Below the pieces are notes generated by a model. The model saw only the letters and a program-made list of their open reading frames with translations, ran no database searches and was not told where the DNA came from. Below are positions 6,031 to 11,572 of a stretch of 11,572 nucleotides of DNA, in pieces. The translations under genes were made by a program, and so were the position numbers. Source of the stretch: UBA1049 sp964525815 (lineage in GTDB: Bacteria > Bacillota > Clostridia > Oscillospirales > CAG-382); assembly GCA_964525815.1 (NCBI GenBank), contig CAZGJQ010000062.1, positions 1-11,572 of the forward strand. Direction: 5' to 3'. Each line of letters opens with the position of its first letter. Within the stretch, counting starts at the first letter, position 1.

Positions 6031-6558
6031 CTATCCTATCAGTTGGATTAGCTGTGTAAAAGCATAATCCAGAAGTCCGAGGAATACAGCGGCAATCAGA
6101 ACTGTCATAAGAACGATTCCTGTTTGCTTAACGGTCTCTTTCCTGGAAAGCCAGACAATCTTTTTCAGCTCGCTTTTAAAGTCCTTAAAGAACTTTGCTA
6201 TCTTCAGTCCGAGAGGAGTTTTTCTAAGAATCATAATAAAGATTATCAGCGTAACTACAAGAATTATGCCGCCGATGATGGTGATTCCCATCCAGGGCTT
6301 TATCTGTTCCTCGTCCTCAGACTGTTCGTCCTCAACGCTTTCCTCCTCGATACTCTCGTCAGGGCTTTCCTCCGCGCTTTCCTCGGCACTTTCCTCCGCG
6401 CTTTCCTCGGCACTTTCCTCGCTTATTTCTTCGGATACCTCGGAAGCATCAGGAGAAACATCCGATTCTTCCTGTGCGGCTGCAAACATAGAAAAAGAAA
6501 AGGTAAGTATCAGGGCAAGCAAAAATGCGAGCAGGACTCTCGTTTTGTTAAAAAACAT
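6031..6558 (-). CDS. secE: Preprotein translocase subunit SecE with signal peptide and acidic repeat extension
   Basis: 175 residues, against roughly 60-75 for a usual Gram-positive SecE. The C-terminal third is ordinary: amphipathic helix FFKDFKSELKKIVWLSRKE (123-141) and core transmembrane helix (about 147-170), which clamp SecY in the translocon. Ahead of it are a signal-peptide-like segment (KTR then hydrophobic residues 8-25, AAA cleavage site at 26-28), a Ser/Glu region (30-86) with SAEE repeats, and an extra helix (89-111) followed by basic LRK. That predicts an acidic region outside and a normal SecE orientation. The ATG at 6558 follows AGGGGG by 6 nt; a GTG at 6573 overlaps the rpmG stop and is an alternative start. 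The position between rpmG and nusG confirms identity. The extension's function is unknown. Confidence 0.93.
   Translation of the reverse strand: MFFNKTRVLLAFLLALILTFSFSMFAAAQEESDVSPDASEVSEEISEESAEESAEESAEESAEESPDESIEEESVEDEQSEDEEQIKPWMGITIIGGIILVVTLIIFIMILRKTPLGLKIAKFFKDFKSELKKIVWLSRKETVKQTGIVLMTVLIAAVFLGLLDYAFTQLIQLIG
6365..6420 (-). repeat. 24-nt tandem repeat inside secE (SAEE repeats)
   Basis: A 24-nt unit is perfectly repeated (6365-6388, 6389-6412) with 8 nt of a third copy. Each unit encodes two SAEE tetrapeptides with alternating synonymous codons, so the exact period is 24 nt while the protein period is 4 residues. Perfect identity points to recent duplication, and copy number may vary between strains. 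Confidence 0.9.
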
Positions 6559-6569
6559 AATTATCCCCC

Positions 6570-6719
6570 TCACTTGCTCTCTTTATGGAGAGTGTGCTTG
6601 CGGCAGAACCGACAGAACTTGTTCATCTCAAGCCTGTCCGGATCGTTCTTCTTGTTTTTTACCGAATCATAATTTCGCTGCTTGCACTCGCTGCAAACCA
6701 TTGTGATTTTAACTCTCAT
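6570..6719 (-). CDS. rpmG: 50S ribosomal protein L33, zinc-binding (C+) form
   Basis: A 49-residue protein. It starts MRVKITMVCSECKQRNY and ends CRFCRKHTLHKESK. The two CxxC pairs (CSEC at residues 9-12, CRFC at 37-40) mark the zinc-binding form; some bacteria also keep a cysteine-free paralogue used when zinc is scarce. L33 is a small 50S protein near the E site. The ATG at 6719 has GGAGGTG about 10 nt upstream, with a second GGGAGGT further up. The stop TGA overlaps a GTG of secE, so the genes are tightly packed. It is the first gene of the rpmG-secE-nusG run. Confidence 0.96.
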   Translation of the reverse strand: MRVKITMVCSECKQRNYDSVKNKKNDPDRLEMNKFCRFCRKHTLHKESK

Positions 6720-6839
6720 TTTTTATCGGCACCTCCAATTTTGTTACCTCCCTCTTGATTCAAACAAGCTGTACTCCGCAAGAAAAAAACTCTTTTCTGT
6801 AAGCACAACAAAAAATACCCCGAATCCAGAGGTAAGGCT

Positions 6840-6868
6840 ATTTTAACAAACAAAAAGGTGAATGTCAA
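6840..6868 (-). promoter_or_regulatory. Strong sigma-A promoter for rpmG-secE-nusG
   Basis: Minus-strand TTGACA (6863-6868) and TAAAAT (6840-6845) are 17 nt apart, which puts a start near 6833 and a leader of about 110 nt before rpmG. I see no clear regulatory fold in that leader. The -35 box lies in the 55-nt sequence that recurs beyond the assembly gap. Confidence 0.85.
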
Positions 6869-7069
6869 TAGTTTTTTTCAAAATAAGCCTTTTCCTCTGA
6901 ACAATGTACAATATNNNNNNNNNNNNNNNNNNNNNNNNNNNNNNNNNNNNNNNNNNNNNNNNNNNNNNNNNNNNNNNNNNNNNNNNNNNNNNNNNNNNNN
7001 NNNNNNNNNNNNNNGAATGTCAATAGTTTTTTTCAAAATAAGCCTTTTCCTCTGAACAATGTACAATAT
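6860..7069. repeat. Identical 55-nt sequences flanking an assembly gap
   Basis: Bases 6860-6914 and 7015-7069 are identical over 55 nt and directly abut the two ends of a 100-N run. This is what a de Bruijn assembly at k=55 yields when two contigs share an end and are scaffolded without merging. The likely true sequence has a single copy, giving about 216 nt between pheT and rpmG instead of 371. The remaining bases hold the rpmG promoter; I see no convincing pheT terminator (only a 5-bp CCTCT/AGAGG stem with a long loop). Confidence 0.85.
6915..7014. other. Assembly gap (100 N)
   Basis: A placeholder of exactly 100 unknown bases between the pheT 3' side and the rpmG promoter. Its length is conventional and carries no information; the flanking identity suggests that nothing, or little, is missing. 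Confidence 0.98.
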
Positions 7070-7090
7070 TAAGAGGTATTCTTTATAGAG

Positions 7091-9487
7091 CTAAGTGCGT
7101 AAAACGATACCCAGCTCGTTTTTTAGACCAGTCAGGATTTTTACTACTGCGTTTTCCGCTTCGCTGTCGGTCATGGTCTTGTCCGGCACACGGAGAACCA
7201 GCCTTACGGCAACACTCTTTTTGCCCTCTTCAATGCCCTTGCCCTTGTATACATCGAATGCATAAACCTCCTCCAACGATTTGCCCGCATATTTGTGTAT
7301 AGCTTTGCATATGGCTCCCGCCTCGGTTTCTTCTTCACAAATCAGCGCAAGGTCCCGTTCGATTGAGGGATGCTGCGGAAGGGGAGTATAATCCCTCTCC
7401 GAATTATATATTGCATACATAGACGGAACAGACAGCACGGCGGTGAAAACCTCGGTATCGATTTCAAAGCTCTCCGCAACACTGGGGTGAACCTGTCCGA
7501 CCGTACCTAAAACAACGCCGTCCTTCTCAAAGCGGGCGGTTCGACCGGGATGGAAGGAGGGGTTATTCTTCTCCGAGATTGTCTCGTAGTCTTTTATATT
7601 AAGGTAATCAAAAACACCCTGCGCATAACCCTTTGCATCATAGAAATCGCCGCTTCCGTAAAAGGCAAACACAAGGCTCTTTCTCTCGTCCGACATGTTT
7701 CCGTTCTTTAAGTAAACGGTTGCGCTTTCAAACAGGCTGCAGGAGGGAATACGGCGATTATAATTATGAGACAGCGCTTCCAAAATAGACGGAAGAGCGG
7801 TCGTACGCATAACGGAGGTGTCCTCTCCGAGCGGATTAATGAGCCTTATGCTGTCTCGGAGCGGGCTGTCGGAGGGCAGTCTTATTCTATCGTACATTTT
7901 TGGTGATATGAACGAGTAGGTCAAGGTCTCCGTAAAACCGAGGGAGGTCATAGCGTTATTGATGTCCGCCCTGAACCTTTGCATCGGAGTGAGACCGCCT
8001 TCCTTTATCTCGCCCGTAAAAGCGGTAATGGGTATTTTATCGTATCCGTAAAGCCTTGCGACCTCCTCGGCGATATCTGCGGTGTTGATAATATCGCTCC
8101 TGAACGGGGGAACCAGAAGGCTTCCGTCATTGTCCGTTTCAAGCTCAAGCGGCTTGAGCAAGCCGGCCATTGTCTCAAAGGACAAATCCGTACCGAGGAG
8201 TTTGTTTACCCTCTCATAATCAAAGGGTATATTACGGTAGTCGATGTCCGTGCTAAGCACGTCGATAACACCGTCCACAACCTCACCTATACCAAGCGAC
8301 TGCACAAGCTCTACGGCTCGGTCGGCGGCAAGCAGTGTATTGACAGCCGGAAGACCCTTTTCGAACCTTGAGCTGGATTCGGTACGCAGCCCTACTGCCC
8401 TTGAGGTATGACGGATATTTTCACGATTAAAGTTTGCGGATTCGAACACAACCGTTTTGGTACTGTCAATAATTTCGCTGTTCAACCCGCCCATTATACC
8501 CGCAAGAGCTATGGGCTTGCTGCTTTCAAGGCTTTCTCCGTCCGCAATACAGAGCATCTCGTCGGAAAGCGGTCTTTCGGTCTCGTCCAGCGTGGTTATG
8601 CTCTCGCCCTCACGGGCATTCCTTATTATTATCTGTTTTCCGGAAATAAAATTATAGTCGAATGCATGCATGGGCTGCCCGTATTCAAGCATTACATAGT
8701 TTGTAATATCAACGATATTGTTAATGGGACGCACACCCGCCGCACGCAGCTTTGTTCTGAGCCAAAGAGGGGAAGGGGCTACCTTAACGTTCTTTATCAT
8801 TCTTGCGGTGTATCGGGGGCATAAAACAGGGTTATCCACCTTTACGGACAGGTGCTTATTTATATTATCACCGTCGTTTGCCGGTTTTACGGCAGGTGCT
8901 TTTATATTAAGAGGGACACCGAGCGTCGCAGCACTCTCTCTTGCTATGCCTATATAGGAGAGGCAGTCCGGACGGTTAAAGGTAAGCTCAAAATCCACAA
9001 TTGTATCGCTAAGACCGAGCACCACCTTGATGTCGTCTCCGGGCTTGCATTCCTCCCGCAAAACAAATATGCCGTCCTCTATCGCATATGGAAAGTCATT
9101 GACCGTTAGCTCAAGCTCGCTCAGCGAGCAGAGCATCCCTTCCGAAACAACACCCCGCAGCTTACCGGTTTTTATTTTAACACCGCCCGGTAGCGTGCCG
9201 CCGCTAAGGCAAACCGGAACCATGTCGCCCTCTTTTATATTGGACGCTCCGGTTACAATCTGCAGCGGCTTTTCTCCGCTTACATCCACCCTGCATATAA
9301 GCAGATGATCGGAATCGGAATGCGGTTCGGTTGACATAATCACTCCCGCGACAACCCCGCTGATTTCCTTCGCCAGCACCTCATAACCCTCAACCTTAGT
9401 GCCGCTGTAGGTCATCAAATCGCAGTATTCCTTTATGTCCTTATCTATGTTTACATAATCCTTGAGCCAATTAAGAGAAACCTTCAT
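7091..9487 (-). CDS. pheT: Phenylalanine-tRNA ligase beta subunit
   Basis: 798 residues from the ATG at 9487 (MKVSLNWLKDYVN, the conserved opening), the normal length for bacterial PheT. A TTG 21 nt upstream is in frame but lies at the Shine-Dalgarno AAAGGA, so it is not the start. The domain order is complete: the N-terminal tRNA-binding OB domain (about 40-150), the B3/B4 editing domain (about 210-390, with ESANFNRENIRHTSRAVGLR), B5 (about 405-475), the catalytic-like core, and the C-terminal anticodon-binding ferredoxin-like domain (about 700-798, ending GLKNELGIVLRT). With PheS it forms the (alpha-beta)2 enzyme that charges tRNA-Phe, and it removes mischarged Tyr. It lies 45 nt after pheS, in one operon. 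Confidence 0.98.
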   Translation of the reverse strand: MKVSLNWLKDYVNIDKDIKEYCDLMTYSGTKVEGYEVLAKEISGVVAGVIMSTEPHSDSDHLLICRVDVSGEKPLQIVTGASNIKEGDMVPVCLSGGTLPGGVKIKTGKLRGVVSEGMLCSLSELELTVNDFPYAIEDGIFVLREECKPGDDIKVVLGLSDTIVDFELTFNRPDCLSYIGIARESAATLGVPLNIKAPAVKPANDGDNINKHLSVKVDNPVLCPRYTARMIKNVKVAPSPLWLRTKLRAAGVRPINNIVDITNYVMLEYGQPMHAFDYNFISGKQIIIRNAREGESITTLDETERPLSDEMLCIADGESLESSKPIALAGIMGGLNSEIIDSTKTVVFESANFNRENIRHTSRAVGLRTESSSRFEKGLPAVNTLLAADRAVELVQSLGIGEVVDGVIDVLSTDIDYRNIPFDYERVNKLLGTDLSFETMAGLLKPLELETDNDGSLLVPPFRSDIINTADIAEEVARLYGYDKIPITAFTGEIKEGGLTPMQRFRADINNAMTSLGFTETLTYSFISPKMYDRIRLPSDSPLRDSIRLINPLGEDTSVMRTTALPSILEALSHNYNRRIPSCSLFESATVYLKNGNMSDERKSLVFAFYGSGDFYDAKGYAQGVFDYLNIKDYETISEKNNPSFHPGRTARFEKDGVVLGTVGQVHPSVAESFEIDTEVFTAVLSVPSMYAIYNSERDYTPLPQHPSIERDLALICEEETEAGAICKAIHKYAGKSLEEVYAFDVYKGKGIEEGKKSVAVRLVLRVPDKTMTDSEAENAVVKILTGLKNELGIVLRT

Positions 9488-9532
9488 ACTGATATATATT
9501 CCTTTCAAAAAACCAATTTATAACGCAGCAGC

Positions 9533-10552
9533 TCAGAACTGCCGCAAAAAGCGTATATCGTTATCGAACAACAGACGCAGATTATCCACATTGTATTTGC
9601 GCATAACAACACGATCTATTCCGATACCAAAGGCAAAGCCCGAATAGACCTCCGGGTCTATTCCGCAGCCGGACAATACATTCGGGTGAACCATTCCCGC
9701 ACCGAGTATCTCAATCCAGCCCTCCCCCTTGCAAAGACGGCAGCCCTCCCCGCCGCAAACATAACAGGAAATATCAACCTCCGCAGACGGTTCGGTGAAC
9801 GGGAAGTTATGCGGTCTGAAGCGGGTATTTGTGCTTTTTCCGAACAGGCTCTTTGCAAACCGGGCAAGCGTACCCTTAAGGTCACCCATGGTAATATTCT
9901 TATCTATAACCAGCCCCTCGAGCTGATGAAACATAGGAGAGTGTGTGGCGTCCATTTGGTCGCAACGGTAAACCCTGCCCGGTGAGATGATTCTTATCGG
10001 TGGTTTTTTGTCTTTCATAGCCCTTATCTGAACCGGAGAGGTTTGGGTACGCAGCAAAATATCCGGAGTGATATAAAAGGTGTCCTGATAATCCCTTGAG
10101 GGATGGTCCGGGGGGGCGTTTAGCGCATCGAAATTGTTATAAGCGCTTTCAATCTCAGGACCCTCCACAATCTCGAACCCCATACCCAGAAAAATCTCTT
10201 TCATACGGTTTTCGACCTGTGTTATTGGATGAAGCCTGCCGATACTCTTTTTTTTGGCGGGCAGGGTAACATCCAGCTTTTCGGATGCTAGCCTGTCCTG
10301 CAGCTCCTTCTCTCTCAGCAGAAAGCGGCGCTCCTCTATGTATTTTTCCACTTCCTCCCTTACCGTGTTTGCCAGCGCACCGATAACGGGACGCTCCTCG
10401 GGGGAGAGGTTTCCCATACCCCGCAGTATTGCTGTAAGCAGACCCTTTTTGCCGAGGTATTTAACCCTAACGGCATCCAGCTCGGAGTCCGAGTCTGCGA
10501 TTTGTAGCTCTTCCTTTGATAATTTTAGAATATTCTCGAGTTGCTCTCTCAT
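9533..10552 (-). CDS. pheS: Phenylalanine-tRNA ligase alpha subunit
   Basis: 339 residues, full length. The N-terminal coiled coil (about 1-85) contacts tRNA. The class II catalytic domain follows, with motif 2 region PGRVYRCDQMDATHSPMFHQ, FTEPSAEVDI, and motif 3 GFAFGIGIDR near the C-terminus. CYVCGGEGCRLCKGEGW is a four-cysteine insert that varies between bacterial PheS proteins and could bind a metal. It is the catalytic subunit that forms phenylalanyl-adenylate. The ATG at 10552 has GAAAGG 12 nt upstream, a long spacing that pheT shares. No T-box leader, common for clostridial aminoacyl-tRNA synthetase genes, is recognisable in the visible upstream sequence. Confidence 0.98.
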   Translation of the reverse strand: MREQLENILKLSKEELQIADSDSELDAVRVKYLGKKGLLTAILRGMGNLSPEERPVIGALANTVREEVEKYIEERRFLLREKELQDRLASEKLDVTLPAKKKSIGRLHPITQVENRMKEIFLGMGFEIVEGPEIESAYNNFDALNAPPDHPSRDYQDTFYITPDILLRTQTSPVQIRAMKDKKPPIRIISPGRVYRCDQMDATHSPMFHQLEGLVIDKNITMGDLKGTLARFAKSLFGKSTNTRFRPHNFPFTEPSAEVDISCYVCGGEGCRLCKGEGWIEILGAGMVHPNVLSGCGIDPEVYSGFAFGIGIDRVVMRKYNVDNLRLLFDNDIRFLRQF

Positions 10553-10588
10553 CGTGGTATATAACCTTTCAAAAACTTGATAATATCG

Positions 10589-10617
10589 ATTATTGTATTA
10601 AATAGACTAAAAAACAA
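10589..10617 (-). promoter_or_regulatory. Possible promoter for pheST
   Basis: Minus-strand TTGTTT (10612-10617) and AATAAT (10589-10594) are 17 nt apart in a very AT-rich region, about 37 nt before the pheS start. Both boxes are imperfect. If real, the transcript leader is too short for a T-box. Confidence 0.3.
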
Positions 10618-10672
10618 ATCCTTACTATAACTTTGTAAACGGAAATTGCTGTTCTTTTATCTAACATATTGA

Positions 10673-10951
10673 TTACAGCGAAGAAATAATCTCTGATTAT
10701 TTCTTTTAAATTGCTTGCAGAATTTTATGCTTACGCTTGACTTACAGCGAAGAAATAATCTCTGATTATTTCTTTTAAATTGCTTGCAGAATTTTANNNN
10801 NNNNNNNNNNNNNNNNNNNNNNNNNNNNNNNNNNNNNNNNNNNNNNNNNNNNNNNNNNNNNNNNNNNNNNNNNNNNNNNNNNNNNNNNNNNNNNNNCGCT
10901 TGACTTACAGCGAAGAAATAATCTCTGATTATTTCTTTTAAATTGCTTGCA
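10673..10951. repeat. 69-bp tandem repeat array, each unit with an 11-bp hairpin
   Basis: Copies start at 10673 (complete, 69 bp), 10742 (cut at 55 bp by the gap) and 10905 (47 bp before diverging at 10952). Each holds a perfect inverted repeat, AAGAAATAATC-TCT-GATTATTTCTT (10681-10705, 10750-10774, 10913-10937). The last copy, beside the rpoD stop, ends differently and forms an extra small palindrome, AAATTGC/GCAATTT. The hairpins resemble weak U-rich terminators but lack a separate T-tract. The array fills the roughly 400-nt region between rpoD and pheS with no coding potential. There are at least three copies; the true number is unknown. Confidence 0.9.
10797..10896. other. Assembly gap (100 N) inside the tandem repeat
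   Basis: A placeholder of exactly 100 unknown bases. The 55 bases on its left recur at 10673-10727 and the 55 on its right recur at 10734-10788, so both contigs ended inside the repeat cycle at a k=55 branch. The real array may be longer or shorter than drawn. Confidence 0.98.
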
Positions 10952-10956
10952 ATTTT

Positions 10957-11572
10957 TTATTCCAAATAATCCTTCAGCTTCTTTGAGCGGCTGGGATGAC
11001 GCAGCTTTCGTAGCGCCTTTGCTTCTATCTGGCGGATACGCTCCCGGGTAATGTCAAATACCCGACCGACCTCCTCAAGGGTCCTCGGTCTGCCGTCCTC
11101 CAAGCCGAAGCGCAGCTTCAAAACGCTCTCCTCTCTTGGAGTAAGGGAATGCAGCACCTCGAGTAGCTGTTCTCTGAGCATCATATATGATGCGGCATCG
11201 GCGGGAGCGGGGGTGTTGTCGTCGGCGATAAAATCACCGAGATGGCTGTCCTCCTCTTCGCCGATAGGCATTTCGAGCGAAACCGGCTCCTGAGCGATCT
11301 TGAGTATTTCCCGCACCTTTTCAATAGGCATTCCCATTTCTTCGCTTATTTCCTCGTCGGTGGCATCCCTGCCCAGCTCCTGTAGGAGCTGACGGGAAAC
11401 ACGCAGCACCTTGTTGATGGTCTCAACCATGTGGACGGGTATTCGGATGGTTCTTGCCTGATCGGCAATCGCTCTGGTAATAGCCTGTCTTATCCACCAG
11501 GTCGCATAGGTGGAAAACTTGTAGCCCTTGCTGTAATCAAACTTCTCCACCGCTTTCATAAGCCCGAGGTTG
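10957..11572 (-). CDS. rpoD: RNA polymerase primary sigma factor RpoD/SigA, N-terminus outside window
   Basis: Only the C-terminal 205 or so residues are visible; the frame is open to the window edge (NLGLMKAVEKFDY), so the Met at 11559 is internal. Regions 2.3-2.4, which melt and read the -10 box, are intact: YSKGYKFSTYATWWIRQAIT and ARTIRIPVHM. Region 3 follows (RVSRQLLQELGRDATDEEI). Region 4 ends with the -35-binding helix-turn-helix, TLEEVGRVFDITRERIRQIE, and the terminal LRHPSRSKKLKDYLE is characteristic of the housekeeping factor. It directs most growth-phase transcription, including the TTGACA/TATAAT-type promoters in this window. Downstream lies the hairpin repeat array, then pheS. 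Confidence 0.97.
   Translation of the reverse strand, partial: NLGLMKAVEKFDYSKGYKFSTYATWWIRQAITRAIADQARTIRIPVHMVETINKVLRVSRQLLQELGRDATDEEISEEMGMPIEKVREILKIAQEPVSLEMPIGEEEDSHLGDFIADDNTPAPADAASYMMLREQLLEVLHSLTPREESVLKLRFGLEDGRPRTLEEVGRVFDITRERIRQIEAKALRKLRHPSRSKKLKDYLE

Noticed and set aside
6266..6706. Plus-strand open frame rich in SSALSSAL repeats
   Set aside because: It is the antisense reading of the secE SAEE repeats and rpmG, with no ribosome binding site.
6858..7066. Open frames spanning the N run on both strands
   Set aside because: They exist only because Ns carry no stop codons, and both flanks are the same 55-nt sequence.
10734..10765. TTGACT in the 69-bp repeat as a promoter -35 box
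   Set aside because: No -10-like hexamer lies 16-18 nt downstream on that strand.
10673..10951. Possible CRISPR array
   Set aside because: The 69-bp units are identical head to tail with no variable spacers, and no cas gene is present.

Overview
The window looks like a piece of a clostridial (Firmicutes/Bacillota) chromosome. The evidence is a run of housekeeping genes in the Gram-positive arrangement rpmG-secE-nusG-rplK-rplA-rplJ-rplL, AGGAGG-type ribosome binding sites, sigma-A promoters, an L10 leader, and a subtilase that resembles the clostridial Csp germination proteases. Long Ser/Glu linkers in two membrane proteins fit uncultured gut or rumen Oscillospirales-like bacteria, but that placement is an inference. 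The sequence is a scaffold. It has two runs of exactly 100 Ns, each flanked by 55-nt repeats that betray a k=55 assembly.

Layout. Positions 1-1092 (+) hold the C-terminal part of a Csp-like S8 peptidase. It converges on a cytochrome-b5-fold protein (1139-1663, -) across a shared hairpin terminator. Divergent from that is a secreted, membrane-anchored protein with a CBM9/DOMON-like domain (1822-2865, +). It converges, through another two-way terminator, on a long minus-strand block that fills the rest of the window. Read in transcription order, that block is: rpoD (3' part), a 69-bp hairpin tandem repeat array, pheS, pheT, rpmG, secE, nusG, rplK, rplA, rplJ and rplL.

The minus-strand block makes core gene-expression and secretion machinery: the main sigma factor, both subunits of phenylalanyl-tRNA synthetase, five ribosomal proteins, the elongation factor NusG and the translocon subunit SecE. 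Two strong promoters are visible, one before rpmG and one before the rplJ leader. Two RNA leaders are visible: an L10-type attenuator before rplJ, and a three-hairpin leader before rplK that may be the L1 autoregulatory site. rpoB, which normally follows rplL, is absent here; the operon ends at a terminator.

The clearest novelty is SecE. Its normal C-terminal core is preceded by a signal peptide, an extracytoplasmic Ser/Glu repeat region and an extra transmembrane helix. The CBM9-like protein carries a similar linker-helix-basic tail. I see no defence system, CRISPR array, prophage or insertion sequence. Most of the window is ordinary core genome.
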